Of a DNA stretch of 64,000 bases, positions 17,329-26,140 are shown one piece after another. Within the stretch, counting starts at the first letter, position 1. Each line of letters opens with the position of its first letter. A model generated the notes under the pieces. It did not search any database. It saw only the letters and a list, made by a program, of their open reading frames with translations, and was not told the DNA's origin. Both the position numbers and the translations under genes were made by a program. The stretch covers positions 17,287-81,286 of the forward strand of contig RECG01000008.1 in NCBI GenBank assembly GCA_007692425.1, written 5' to 3'. Source of the DNA: Acholeplasmataceae bacterium (lineage in GTDB: Bacteria; Bacillota_I; Bacilli_A; Acholeplasmatales; Acholeplasmataceae).

Positions 17329-18786
17329 TCAGTAATAGACCGAAATCCGCACGAAACGACCGCGGTGGGTCATCATGTCCAACAAGACTTCCGTGACCTT
17401 GGCTTCGATCAGGAACTCATCATTCAAGGTCGGCACGTCGACCCTGATGGTTTTCACCTGCTCGCTGCTCATCTCATCAAGCCTTGTCAAGGGGCGTTCC
17501 AGGGCAAACGCCTCCAGTTCCTCCTCGCTTTCAAAATACATGACGAAACTGAGGATGATCTTGCTGTCAATCTCGAGATCGAGCAACAACTGGGCCAGAT
17601 TCTGGGCCCGGGCGATGATATAGCCCGGCCGGTGGAAAAACATCTTTTCATAACGTGTCTTGCCTGGGTCATCGACCAGTTCAAGCGGCACCGCCATCTT
17701 GAAGTGTGATTCGAGCCAGACCTTGAAGCGTTCCGCCCGCCTGGCCTGGTTTTCATGGAAATCGGCATGGAGATGGACCATTTCCTTGCCATAAGCGTAA
17801 GCGGTGATGATGAAACGGAAATAATTGGCATAGACCAAGATGTCATGCCAATGTTTTTGAAACGTCTCCGGCTTGACCTTGATCTGGTAATGGGCGCACT
17901 TCGTATAGGTGTCATTGTACACCAATGGCTCGAAGAGCGCATTGGCATGGACTTCCTTCTGCTGGTCGACATCATAATAACGATATGCGTCATACGCGAC
18001 CCGTTGATAGAACTTGACGATTTCAAACACGGAAACGACCACGAACATGACCAGGACCGCCAACGCCAGAATGAACTTGAGCGGCGGTTCGACCGCGCTG
18101 ATCAGCACCAGATGGATCATGACCGGAAAGAGCCCGATCACAAAGACCCTAAAGGTCGATGAAAAACCTTTCTTGAAAAGGATGAAAGTCAGGATGAACA
18201 CAATGATCACGAGATAAAAGACCATGAAGTTGTCAAGACTGAAATTATTGAGGGAATTTTTGATGTTGTTGATCTGGTTGATGAACAAGAAGACACCCAG
18301 CATCAACAACGTCAAAGTCAAGAGCTGCCGCGTGATCAAATACCACCGCTTGGTATACAACTTCCTGGCCTGCGGCAGATGATAAAAGTTCTTCATTTCC
18401 TTGCGGTAGCTGTAAAACGGCCAATAAGAACCGAAAAGACTGATGCGGATCGGTAAGACATCCTCATCCTTCAAATGGTTTTCAAACCAGGTCTCAAGGA
18501 CGGCCAGCGGATTGAGTACGAACAAGAGCGTGCCGATGATGACAAACGGCAACTGGTATCCTTCTGGTAAAAACAACAAAAACAAGGTCGTTGCGACACC
18601 ATAGATGAGATAGACGATCAGTTTTGCCACGCCGCCGAAGACATAGACACCGATATAGACCAAAAGCAAGATTGCCGAAATGGAAAAAATGCCTTGATTC
18701 CGGAGTTCGGAAAAAATCAAGGCGATCGGCAGCAGGATGAACACGAGAATGGTCAGCGAACCGGCGATGGCAATGCGTGTCTTCAT
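17329..18786 (-). CDS. Multi-pass membrane protein with large soluble C-terminal domain, unknown
   Basis: A 485-residue protein. About eight hydrophobic helices occupy residues 5-270: a pair at the N-terminus, a group near 60-100, and a group near 155-270. A soluble loop between includes the YRKEMKNFYHLPQARKLYTKRW stretch. The last 210 residues are soluble and end in a beta-rich segment (GRFVRISVYY). I recognise no family. Start at 18786 is set by GGAGG 7 bases upstream. A TATAAT box (18810-18805, minus) lies between the rplT terminator and this start, giving a leader of only about a dozen bases. Single-gene unit. Confidence 0.75.
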   Translation of the reverse strand: MKTRIAIAGSLTILVFILLPIALIFSELRNQGIFSISAILLLVYIGVYVFGGVAKLIVYLIYGVATTLFLLFLPEGYQLPFVIIGTLLFVLNPLAVLETWFENHLKDEDVLPIRISLFGSYWPFYSYRKEMKNFYHLPQARKLYTKRWYLITRQLLTLTLLMLGVFLFINQINNIKNSLNNFSLDNFMVFYLVIIVFILTFILFKKGFSSTFRVFVIGLFPVMIHLVLISAVEPPLKFILALAVLVMFVVVSVFEIVKFYQRVAYDAYRYYDVDQQKEVHANALFEPLVYNDTYTKCAHYQIKVKPETFQKHWHDILVYANYFRFIITAYAYGKEMVHLHADFHENQARRAERFKVWLESHFKMAVPLELVDDPGKTRYEKMFFHRPGYIIARAQNLAQLLLDLEIDSKIILSFVMYFESEEELEAFALERPLTRLDEMSSEQVKTIRVDVPTLNDEFLIEAKVTEVLLDMMTHRGRFVRISVYY

Positions 18787-18811
18787 GAATGGACCTCCAC
18801 CCCCATTATAC

Positions 18812-18839
18812 AAAAAAAGAGTGGCGTTTACCACTCTTT
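18812..18839 (-). terminator. Terminator of the infC-rpmI-rplT operon
   Basis: Minus strand AAGAGTGG-TAAACG-CCACTCTT followed by T-run, a few bases after the rplT stop. Confidence 0.88.
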
Positions 18840-18845
18840 ATGCGA

Positions 18846-19457
18846 TTAATCGAGGTCTTTGAGCGCTTGGACCAGATCGGCCTTGAGCATTTTCGAATAC
18901 CCTTCGATGTTCTTTTCAGCCGCCAACGCCTTTAACTCTTTGACGAGCATGGCATCGTAATCGACGGCAGCCTTCTTTTGCGCTTTGGGCTCAGGCTTGG
19001 GTTCAACCTTCTTGTCCACTTTGGGTTCAGCCTTCTCAACCGGCTTTGCCGCTTTCTTCGCAGGTTCCTTGACCTTGACGACCGGCTGCTCGGGCAACTT
19101 GCCGTCAAGCGCTTCCTTGGCAAGGGTGCAGTACGCAGTGAAATCTTCCGGCTGATGTACGGCGATGTCAGCAAGCATCTTGCGGTTGACGCCGACACTG
19201 GCCAGTGACAGGCCGTGGATGAGCGTCGAATATTTCATGCCGTTCAGCTTGGCAGCCGCGTTGATCCGGCTGATCCAGAGCTTGCGGAACTGACGTTTGC
19301 GTTGCTTGCGGTCACGATAGGCATAAGCCAATGAACGCATGACCTGCTCATGGGCGGTCCGGTACAATGTCCGTTTCGACCCGAAATAACCTTTGGCTAA
19401 CTTTAAAATCTTCTTGCGGCGACGTCTTGTGGTGTAACCACCTTTGACTCTTGGCAT
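18846..19457 (-). CDS. rplT: Ribosomal protein bL20 with C-terminal Rho_N/SAP-like extension
   Basis: Residues 1-118 are a normal bL20: [19 protein letters not shown], the basic [21 protein letters not shown], and [14 protein letters not shown]. The usual length is about 118, but this protein has 203 residues. Residues 119-165 are a low-complexity linker of Pro, Ala, Lys, Glu and Val. Residues 166-203 form a small helical domain, [20 protein letters not shown] then [14 protein letters not shown], which resembles the Rho N-terminal/SAP-like fold found on nucleic-acid-binding proteins. The frame is continuous with no sign of a sequencing join. It sits last in infC-rpmI-rplT before a strong terminator. 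The added domain may bind rRNA, tRNA or DNA; inferred only. Confidence 0.93.
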   Translation of the reverse strand: MPRVKGGYTTRRRRKKILKLAKGYFGSKRTLYRTAHEQVMRSLAYAYRDRKQRKRQFRKLWISRINAAAKLNGMKYSTLIHGLSLASVGVNRKMLADIAVHQPEDFTAYCTLAKEALDGKLPEQPVVKVKEPAKKAAKPVEKAEPKVDKKVEPKPEPKAQKKAAVDYDAMLVKELKALAAEKNIEGYSKMLKADLVQALKDLD

Positions 19458-19470
19458 GGTGTCATCCCTC

Positions 19471-19671
19471 CTACAACATGTTCGAAATCAGACTCTTGAT
19501 GCGCTTCTTGTCACTAGGTGACACGTCGGTCTGTTTCCGCATGTTTCGGTTTTGTTTGGTTGTCTTTGATGCAGCGAGGTGGTTGCTGTATGCCTTGCCA
19601 CGCTTCAGTTTGCCTGTCGCGGTGACTTTGATACGCTTCTTCAAGCCGCTATGTGTTTTTTGTTTTGGCAT
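19471..19671 (-). CDS. rpmI: Ribosomal protein bL35
   Basis: A 66-residue very basic protein, [25 protein letters not shown], matching bL35 of the large subunit. The start at 19671 has AAGGA 7-8 bases upstream; upstream in-frame ATGs lack support and would overlap infC. Middle gene of infC-rpmI-rplT. Confidence 0.95.
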   Translation of the reverse strand: MPKQKTHSGLKKRIKVTATGKLKRGKAYSNHLAASKTTKQNRNMRKQTDVSPSDKKRIKSLISNML

Positions 19672-19687
19672 GGTTGTTTCCTTCTTT

Positions 19688-20224
19688 CTACTTGGTGGTG
19701 CTTGTCTGGGGTACAATGATGGCAATCAAATGCCTGCCATCCATTCTGGGCCTTGATTCAACGGTGCCCTTTTCGCCGATCGCGACGATAAAACGTTCCA
19801 TGACCGTCCGTCCGACGTCGATGTGGGTGATCATCCGACCGAAAAAGCGGATCGATAACTTGACCTTGTGACCTTTGTCCAGAAAACGGAAAGCGTGTCT
19901 GAGCTTGGTGTCGAAATCATGCGTGTCGATGGTCGGGCTGAGCCTGATTTCCTTGAGTTCGACGATGTTCTGGTTTTTCTTTTGTTCACGCAGGCGGCGC
20001 TGCTGTTCATAGCGGTACCGGGAGAAATCCATGAACTTCGCGACCATCGGCTTGGATTCGGGTGAAACCACGACGAGATCCAATTCCTTCGCATAGGCAG
20101 CATCCAATGCTTCCTGCCGGGAAATGATGCCCAGTTTGTTGCCGGCATCATCAATGACAAGCAGGTTGACATTGGGAATATCGTCGTTGACCAGTTCGGT
20201 TGATCGTTTTTTGTTTTGCTTAAT
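19688..20224 (-). CDS. infC: Translation initiation factor IF-3, with ATT start codon
   Basis: A 178-residue IF-3, which binds the 30S subunit and checks the start codon. The N-domain contains VNLLVIDDAGNKLGI and the linker region FSRYRYEQQRRLREQKKNQ. The C-domain has KEIRLSPTIDTHDFDTK and KVKLSIRFFGR. The start is taken as ATT at 20224: GGAGG lies exactly 8 bases upstream, and the next in-frame candidate, GTG, is part of that GGAGGTG site. An ATT start is the classical device by which IF-3 limits its own synthesis. Any longer version would run into the leader and promoter. Confidence 0.93.
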   Translation of the reverse strand: MKQNKKRSTELVNDDIPNVNLLVIDDAGNKLGIISRQEALDAAYAKELDLVVVSPESKPMVAKFMDFSRYRYEQQRRLREQKKNQNIVELKEIRLSPTIDTHDFDTKLRHAFRFLDKGHKVKLSIRFFGRMITHIDVGRTVMERFIVAIGEKGTVESRPRMDGRHLIAIIVPQTSTTK

Positions 20225-20378
20225 CGCATTCACCTCCGTTTCTGGAAAAGATTTGAAGAAAAGAAAATGGGCTGTGAGCAGCCCATGGGTAACGTGATCG
20301 TAATCAAACGTGACGGTTTGCCCATGAAATGGTTCATCAGGCGAGAGGCAGCTCTTCTTTTCACTAGGATTCAATTCC
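20225..20378 (-). promoter_or_regulatory. infC leader with attenuator (L20-leader-like)
   Basis: About 150 bases of leader precede infC. A strong hairpin ATGGGCTG-CTCA-CAGCCCAT (20286-20267) followed by TTTCTTTTCTTC is a terminator. Upstream, CATGGG (20326-20321) can pair with CCCATG (20289-20284), which includes part of the terminator stem. The two structures are mutually exclusive. In Bacillus the same operon is attenuated when L20 binds the leader; the same role is inferred here. Confidence 0.7.
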
Positions 20379-20384
20379 GAAGTG

Positions 20385-20413
20385 ATTATACCTTTTCTGC
20401 TCTTGTTTGTCAA
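20385..20413 (-). promoter_or_regulatory. Consensus promoter of infC-rpmI-rplT
   Basis: Minus strand TTGACA (20413-20408), 17 bases, TATAAT (20390-20385). A perfect sigma-A promoter, beginning 12 bases after the end of the upstream permease-like gene. Confidence 0.93.
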
Positions 20414-20425
20414 GCAAATGCGTGA

Positions 20426-21103
20426 TCATAATGGTTCCTGACAACCCTTTTTGATAACAAACAAGTATAAAAGCGCCAGATAAGCCATTTTGATCCACCA
20501 ATGATGGGTCATCTGGTGACGTTCCGGGTGATATAAAGGCAAGATGACATACCACCAGGGGTCAAGATCATCGTAGAGGTTGATCATGACCACCTGCAGC
20601 AAGCCCAGCAGCAAGGCCAGTGCCCGGCTCTTGTTTCGTACCACATACAAGATGAAGCCGAGCAGGATCATTCCGTCAAGCAGATGTTCAGCCATTTGCG
20701 GTATATCTGCATAAGGCGGGACATAACCCGGCCACAACAAGACGGGAAGATAAAGGTAGAGAAGGGTGAACAAGACCATCGTCCAGGTCAGCATGCCCGT
20801 GAAAAAGATGATCTTGCCGAGGATGACCCGGCCTCTGCCCAGATAGGCATGAAGCGGCTTGACGAAACGCATGTCATGCTCGAAGGCAAGCATCACGACC
20901 ACGAATGGAAAGACCAGGCTTGCCAGCCTTGGCAACAAGAGACGCCAACGCAAGGTGGCGGCGTCGACAAAGAGCCAGGTCTCAAGGGCGGACGGGTCCG
21001 GCCAGGCCAGTACGACCATGGCAAAAAGGCAGGCCACGACCAACCAGACAAAGAGCGGACGTGAGCGCCCCTTGATGTAGTGGACATATAAGAACCAAAT
21101 CAT
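20426..21103 (-). CDS. Integral membrane protein, probable ABC transporter membrane subunit
   Basis: A 225-residue protein with about six hydrophobic helices and no soluble domain. The N-terminus is MIWFLYVHYIKGRSRPLFVW. It overlaps the ATP-binding gene by an ATGA junction, so it is the likely partner channel. The size and helix number fit ABC-2-like permeases such as NosY-type subunits, but I see no diagnostic motif. It is the last gene of a four-gene operon (22426-23049, 21641-22429, 21100-21654, this). The infC promoter begins 12 bases after its stop, with no terminator between, so it may read into the infC operon. Confidence 0.75.
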   Translation of the reverse strand: MIWFLYVHYIKGRSRPLFVWLVVACLFAMVVLAWPDPSALETWLFVDAATLRWRLLLPRLASLVFPFVVVMLAFEHDMRFVKPLHAYLGRGRVILGKIIFFTGMLTWTMVLFTLLYLYLPVLLWPGYVPPYADIPQMAEHLLDGMILLGFILYVVRNKSRALALLLGLLQVVMINLYDDLDPWWYVILPLYHPERHQMTHHWWIKMAYLALLYLFVIKKGCQEPL

Positions 21104-21654
21104 AAGACAAGGTGTTCATCGGCCAACGACAAAAAGAACTTGGGCTGATGGGTCGCCACCACGAGCGCAAGACCGGCCGCCTTCTTCTCGGCCAGCACCC
21201 GTTTGACGACATGACGGCTTTTGACATCAAGACCGGACAACGGTTCATCCAAAATGACCAGGTCCGGCCCCCCCATGAACGTCGAGACCAGCGCCAGTTT
21301 CTGCTGGTTGCCCTTCGACAAGGCATGGATGCTTTTAAAAAGCGGAATCTCGAAGGCATGGATCAACGTTTCGTCCACCGTCGTCTTCTTCAACCTGGCC
21401 AACGTCTCTATATAGGTCTGGACGTTGATGAATCGTGGCAACATGATCTGCTCGGGCAGATAACCGATCTTGACACCATGACCCGTCCGGCTGCCATGAT
21501 CTGGACGGACATATCCCAACAACAACCTGATCAAGGTCGTCTTGCCTTGTCCGTTCGCGCCGGAAACAAGAATGAAGCGGTGCCGCTCGACCGCGACATT
21601 GAAGCGCGCCGGCACATAGTGTTTGCCGGCTTCTTTCAGTTCAAGCAAGGGCAT
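21100..21654 (-). CDS. ABC transporter ATP-binding protein, compact form
   Basis: A 184-residue ATPase: Walker A GANGQGKTT near residues 32-40, Q-loop YLPEQ, a variant signature LSKGNQQK, Walker B DLVILDEP with D-loop LSGLD, and H-loop VVATHQP. All motifs are present although the protein is shorter than the usual 210-240 residues, because it ends soon after the H-loop. The ATG at 21654 is chosen because the homologous start is MPLLELKEAGKHY; no good ribosome binding site is seen, and it overlaps the upstream gene by 14 bases, so translation is probably coupled. Substrate unknown. Confidence 0.88.
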   Translation of the reverse strand: MPLLELKEAGKHYVPARFNVAVERHRFILVSGANGQGKTTLIRLLLGYVRPDHGSRTGHGVKIGYLPEQIMLPRFINVQTYIETLARLKKTTVDETLIHAFEIPLFKSIHALSKGNQQKLALVSTFMGGPDLVILDEPLSGLDVKSRHVVKRVLAEKKAAGLALVVATHQPKFFLSLADEHLVL

Positions 21655-22429
21655 AAGTCTGGATGAGCGGACCGCTTGAGGCCAGGATCCGGTGGTCGAT
21701 GACATACGTGAAATTACCGATCATGGCATGATGGGTCGTGCCTTGGTGATGGTAACGGATGATGAGCGGCACATCCGTCAACAACATCGCCTCCGGTTCA
21801 ATCGATAACACAAGCACGTCCGCTTCCCTGGTCACACCGACTTCCCGGTCGACACCGATCATGACAGCCTCGATCGCGATGTCGGTAAACGCCAAGGTGA
21901 CATGGATGGTCGACAATCTCGACAAGAAACTGTTTTCCGCCTTCATGCCATGCAGGGCCGTCCAGTCGAACGGCCCGAGATGGGGCCTGGCCGCCAAAAG
22001 ATGAAACTCGCCCAGGCTGAAGCGATGACGTGAGGCATCGGCGAGCATCACGTTCAAGTAAGCGTCCGTGATGACGAAATCGGCATCGAGCCAAGGCATC
22101 TCAAACACCAGGATGACACGCGTGAACCATTCACCGAGCCATGTTTCCCGGTGTCCCTTCCTGATTGTCACCAGATGCAGTTCAAGTCTTTTGTCTTCAT
22201 CACCATCACTCAGATAAGCGTGTGCATGCGCGTCTTCATGCACGAGCGGATGATGGACATCATTGAGATAGACGGGAATCTCGACATGCCGGCCGTCTTC
22301 GTAAAGATAACTGTAAAACTGCCGGACGGTCAACAGTTTTGATGACGGCACCGGTTGGTTCATCTTGATGAGCGCGGCCATGACGACCAGCAACACGGCC
22401 GCGCTTGCCACAAACAGGCCGTTTCTCAT
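21641..22429 (-). CDS. Membrane-anchored extracytoplasmic protein, unknown
   Basis: A 262-residue protein with one hydrophobic N-terminal helix (residues 5-22, GLFVASAAVLLVVMAALI). The remaining domain is beta-rich and probably outside the cell. No lipobox, no recognised family. The start at 22429 overlaps the upstream stop by ATGA, with GGAG upstream. It lies between a secreted protein and an ABC ATPase in one operon, so it may be an accessory or adaptor subunit of that transporter. Confidence 0.7.
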   Translation of the reverse strand: MRNGLFVASAAVLLVVMAALIKMNQPVPSSKLLTVRQFYSYLYEDGRHVEIPVYLNDVHHPLVHEDAHAHAYLSDGDEDKRLELHLVTIRKGHRETWLGEWFTRVILVFEMPWLDADFVITDAYLNVMLADASRHRFSLGEFHLLAARPHLGPFDWTALHGMKAENSFLSRLSTIHVTLAFTDIAIEAVMIGVDREVGVTREADVLVLSIEPEAMLLTDVPLIIRYHHQGTTHHAMIGNFTYVIDHRILASSGPLIQTYALA

Positions 22430-23049
22430 ATCCGTTTCTTCTCCAGCCTTTGATACTGCGTCGTCACGACAAAGACCTCGTAACCACCCCGGTCGAAACG
22501 CATCCAAAAGATGTAATAAGCGGCGACGCCGTTGGTGATCCGCCCTTCACCATAAATATACAAATCGACCTGTGTGCCCGGATCGATCTTGAGGGCGATG
22601 TCGATGATCTCCCGCTCCTGACGGCTGACCTGGTAATCAGAAGACAATCTGAGCGAACCGTCAAGGTTGTTTCTGAAAGACGCTTCACCCCTCGTTGTCT
22701 TGATACCGATCGACCCAGTGGCTGACAAACTGAACTTGCTCGATGACTGCGTATCGAGCTTGTATTTGTAATCAATGGCTGTGAAGCCGTCATTGTAATA
22801 CGAAAACAAGGTTTCGGTCACATAAGAGACCTTGACGTTCTTGTGTACCGTATGGACGCGCCAGCCGAAAAAGCGGCGCTTGTCGACGTGCGGATAATAT
22901 TCCCGGTACTCCCCGTCGGTATAATCCCTGAGCAGTTTGCCCCTGCTCATCTCCAAATGCTCGTAATTCGTGTAACCGCTGTCGGCATGAGACATCCCGG
23001 TCACCAGCAACAAGCCCATCATCAATAACAACAAACACCCTGTACGCAT
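22426..23049 (-). CDS. Secreted protein, unknown
   Basis: A 207-residue protein. Residues 1-23, MRTGCLLLLMMGLLLVTGMSHA, form a signal peptide with a likely cut after SHA. The mature part is charged and beta-rich (GSIGIKTTRGEASF, DPGTQVDLYIYGEGR). I recognise no family. Start at 23049 with GGAGG 9 bases upstream. First gene of the four-gene ABC cluster, just after the pepP terminator. Confidence 0.72.
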   Translation of the reverse strand: MRTGCLLLLMMGLLLVTGMSHADSGYTNYEHLEMSRGKLLRDYTDGEYREYYPHVDKRRFFGWRVHTVHKNVKVSYVTETLFSYYNDGFTAIDYKYKLDTQSSSKFSLSATGSIGIKTTRGEASFRNNLDGSLRLSSDYQVSRQEREIIDIALKIDPGTQVDLYIYGEGRITNGVAAYYIFWMRFDRGGYEVFVVTTQYQRLEKKRI

Positions 23050-23110
23050 GTGTGATCGCCTCCTTGCCTTATGATAGGCGAAGACGATCAAGATTACTCA
23101 TCCGGGCATG

Positions 23111-23137
23111 AAAAAAGCCGGTGGTCACCCACCGGCC
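23111..23137 (-). terminator. Terminator of pepP
   Basis: Minus strand GCCGGTGG-GTGA-CCACCGGC followed by six T. Confidence 0.88.
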
Positions 23138-23150
23138 AGCTCACATGCTT

Positions 23151-24398
23151 TTAGCGAAACAGGGCTTCGATCTCATCAATCTCTTTGACCAGACCGGCCG
23201 AGAGGTTGACCGCACCGTCTTTGGTCACGAGCACGTCATCCTCGATCCGGATGCCGATGCCCTCATCGGCGACATAAAGTCCTGGTTCGACGGTGATGAC
23301 GGCGCCTGCTGGAATCGGCAGGCTGTGGTCACCCACGTCATGGACGTCCAACCCCAGATAATGACCGAGCGAATGATAATAGACCTTGTTGATTTCTTCA
23401 TCTGACGTGATCAAACCGAGTTTTTTCGCCCCTTCGATCAAGATGGCCTTGCCGTAATCGTTGAATTCCTTCAAGGTGACACCGGCCTTGAGCCAGGCAA
23501 TCGTCTTTTTGTTGGCCGCCAGGACCACCTCATAAATGTCCTTCTGGCGTTTGGTGAAACGTCCTGAAACGGGATAGACACGGGTGATATCCGAATGGTA
23601 ACCGTCAACCTCGACACCCAGGTCCAAAAGCAAAAGGTCTTCTTTTTTCATCTTGTCCTTGTTGTCGCCATAATGCAACACGGTTGCATTTTTACCGCTG
23701 GCGGCGATGATGTCAAACGCAGGATTCTTCCGGTGCAGGTTCAAGACATGGGTATAGGCCGCCTGGGCCTCATACTCATATTGCCCCGGTTTAAGCGATT
23801 TGACGACGGCATCAAGTCCCTTGCGGGTGAGTGCGATCGCATCCTTGATCTTGTCAACCTCAATGTCGTCCTTGACCATCCTGAGGCGTGCCATAATGCC
23901 ATGGCTGGCCTTGATGTCCAAAAAAGGATAGGTGTCATGAACCATGTCACAGAAACGTCCCGCTTCCGTCTTCGGCGCGTCGGGACTTTGTCTTTCAAGG
24001 TCGAGATAAAGCGACCCGATCGGACCATGAACAGCTTTTCTTGTCGTCGAGAGAAGCTGATGCAGAAACATCTTCAAGGTCGTAATGTCGCGGACGCAAG
24101 CCACCTCGATGCCACTTGTTTCAGCGGCCTTTTCGAAAGTGATGACCGGTCCGTCCCACAACGCCTTGACAGGATCCTGTTTCTCGACAAACAAATAGGC
24201 GGCCTGGTCGTTTTCACCTTTGACCAGCATCAACACGGCTTGTGGCTGCGTGATGCCGCTCAAATAAAAAAATTGCCGGTTGACATGGAAAGGATAAGAC
24301 TGGTCGGCTGATTTCTGTGGCGCACTGCCGGCGAAAAAGAGCGAAACCGATCCGTTTTCAACTTGATTCAAATACTGTTTCCTGCGCGTTTCAAACAT
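23151..24398 (-). CDS. pepP: Xaa-Pro aminopeptidase (M24B)
   Basis: A 415-residue aminopeptidase P, which removes an N-terminal residue before proline. The C-terminal creatinase domain carries the dinuclear metal ligands: the Asp in LLDLGVEVDGYHSDITR, the His in HSLGHYLGLDVHD, the Glu in VEPGLYV and the Glu in RIEDDVLV. The N-terminal 170 residues are the AMP_N domain (RQFFYLSGI). Start ATG with AAGGAG upstream. It follows the phosphohexomutase by 15 bases and probably shares its transcript. Confidence 0.93.
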   Translation of the reverse strand: MFETRRKQYLNQVENGSVSLFFAGSAPQKSADQSYPFHVNRQFFYLSGITQPQAVLMLVKGENDQAAYLFVEKQDPVKALWDGPVITFEKAAETSGIEVACVRDITTLKMFLHQLLSTTRKAVHGPIGSLYLDLERQSPDAPKTEAGRFCDMVHDTYPFLDIKASHGIMARLRMVKDDIEVDKIKDAIALTRKGLDAVVKSLKPGQYEYEAQAAYTHVLNLHRKNPAFDIIAASGKNATVLHYGDNKDKMKKEDLLLLDLGVEVDGYHSDITRVYPVSGRFTKRQKDIYEVVLAANKKTIAWLKAGVTLKEFNDYGKAILIEGAKKLGLITSDEEINKVYYHSLGHYLGLDVHDVGDHSLPIPAGAVITVEPGLYVADEGIGIRIEDDVLVTKDGAVNLSAGLVKEIDEIEALFR

Positions 24399-24413
24399 AC
24401 GTTGTTCTCCTTT

Positions 24414-26081
24414 TTATCGATCTTCGATCATGGCCAGCATTTGCTGGTTGAGGATGTTGACATGCTGCCTGGCTTGCGCCATGTCAGCTTGCTTCGTCCC
24501 ATAATAGATTTTCAGTTTGGGCTCGGTGCCACTGGGTCTCAAGACCATCCAGGTATCTTCTTCATACATGAACTTGAGGACGTCCGAAGACGGCAGTCCG
24601 AGTGGTGAGGATTGCTTATTTTCGTATCGTACCCCTGCCTTGAAATCATCAAACGACTTCAAGGTCAGGCCTTTCAATAGAGGCGGATCCTTTCGGAAAC
24701 GGGTCATGATTTCAGCAATTTTCTGCTTGCCCTCAAGCCCGGCCAGTTTGATGTTTTCGGTATACTCATGGTAATGCCCGTAGGTCTTGTAGATCGTTTC
24801 AAGATAATCGACGAGTGTCATCCCTTTGGCTTTGACATGACAGGCGATTTCAGCCAGTAAATAGACAGCTTGGACCGCATCCTTGTCCAAGACGAAATCT
24901 TTGACAAGGCTGCCGTAAGATTCTTCACAACCAAACAGGTATTCGCCTTCCTGACGGTTTTTCCAGGCTTGTTCACCGATGAACTTGAATCCGGTCAAGG
25001 TCGTCACGACCGGATAGCCGAAAGCCTCTGCGATGACATGGACAAGATCGGTGGTGACATTGGTCGTATAAATGATTCCCTTGTCTGGCAAGGTGTTGTT
25101 TGCCTGACGCTGGTTCAAGATGTAGTCAAGTTCGATGACCGCCGTCTGGTTGCCTGAAAGCAGGGTGTAGCCGTCCTCGTGCAAGACCGCGATGCCTAAT
25201 CTGTCGGCGTCCGGATCGGTGACCATCACAAGGTCGGCACCGATTTCAGCGGCAAAGGCAACGGGTCGTTCAAACGCTTCCTTCTCTTCGGGATTGGACG
25301 AGCGGGTGTTTGGGAAATCAGGCGAGATGATCATTTGCGGATCATAGGAGTGGATGTCATAACCTTCATCACGCAGCAAGCCCGGGATGACCGTGCCGCC
25401 CGTGCCGTGCAGGGGCGAATAGACGATCCGGACGGCCGTTTTGTCGACATCGTTGATGCGGATGCTTCTGACCTCGTCCAGATAAGACCGTTCGAGGTCT
25501 TCGCCGATCCATTGGATCAAACTGCTGTCCAACGTCTTGATGGCAAAGGGGTCATCGATCTGGTTGATCGCCTTGATGATGGCGGCCGCTTCATCCAGGT
25601 TGACCTGTGCGCCGGTCGCATTATAAACCTTGTAGCCGTTATCGGATTTCGGGTTGTGGCTGGCGGTGATCATGATGCCGCCCGAGGCCTTGTAATAACG
25701 GACCGCATAAGAAAGCATCGGGGTCGGACGTAGCGCCGGAAAGATGAAAGACGGGATGCCATGGGCGGCCAGCACCCGTCCTGATTCCAAGGCGAATGTC
25801 TCGGAATCACGGCGGTTGTCATAGGCGATCGCCACACCGTCCATGAGCCCTTCCGTCTGCAAATAGCGGGCAAACCCTTCGGTTGCCTTGCGGATGGTAT
25901 AGATGTTGACCCGGTTGGTCCCCACGCCCATCTGGCCGCGCAGACCGCCGGTCCCGAAAGACAGGTCGGCATGAAAGGCCTCCTTGATCGCATCTTCATC
26001 CATGGATTCGAGTTCAGACCGCATGTCAAGGTCAAGCGACGCGTCGTCTTGCCATTGCTTGTATTTGTCTTTGTAGTCCAT
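24414..26081 (-). CDS. Phospho-sugar mutase (alpha-phosphoglucomutase/phosphomannomutase type)
   Basis: A 555-residue alpha-D-phosphohexomutase. The phosphoserine is S141 in ITASHNPKSDNGYK, the metal loop is DPDADRLG, the sugar loop is FGCEESYG, and the phosphate-binding loop is RPSGTEPK near the C-terminus. Length and the N-terminal LSFGTGGLRG match the PgcA/phosphoglucomutase branch that interconverts glucose-1- and glucose-6-phosphate. The start is placed at 26081 (MDYKDKYKQW) with AGGTGATGAT upstream. A TATAAT box lies at 26103-26098 on the minus strand. Specificity among hexoses cannot be read from sequence. Confidence 0.92.
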   Translation of the reverse strand: MDYKDKYKQWQDDASLDLDMRSELESMDEDAIKEAFHADLSFGTGGLRGQMGVGTNRVNIYTIRKATEGFARYLQTEGLMDGVAIAYDNRRDSETFALESGRVLAAHGIPSFIFPALRPTPMLSYAVRYYKASGGIMITASHNPKSDNGYKVYNATGAQVNLDEAAAIIKAINQIDDPFAIKTLDSSLIQWIGEDLERSYLDEVRSIRINDVDKTAVRIVYSPLHGTGGTVIPGLLRDEGYDIHSYDPQMIISPDFPNTRSSNPEEKEAFERPVAFAAEIGADLVMVTDPDADRLGIAVLHEDGYTLLSGNQTAVIELDYILNQRQANNTLPDKGIIYTTNVTTDLVHVIAEAFGYPVVTTLTGFKFIGEQAWKNRQEGEYLFGCEESYGSLVKDFVLDKDAVQAVYLLAEIACHVKAKGMTLVDYLETIYKTYGHYHEYTENIKLAGLEGKQKIAEIMTRFRKDPPLLKGLTLKSFDDFKAGVRYENKQSSPLGLPSSDVLKFMYEEDTWMVLRPSGTEPKLKIYYGTKQADMAQARQHVNILNQQMLAMIEDR

Positions 26082-26140
26082 ATCATCACCTGATTTCATT
26101 ATACGCGATTATGAGAACAATCACCACAGGCCGGTTATGA

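Noticed and set aside
18812..18839. The bL20 tail as a separate downstream gene fused by a sequencing error
   Set aside because: The linker and domain continue the same frame with no start codon or ribosome binding site between, and the terminator follows directly, so a true extended protein is the simpler reading.
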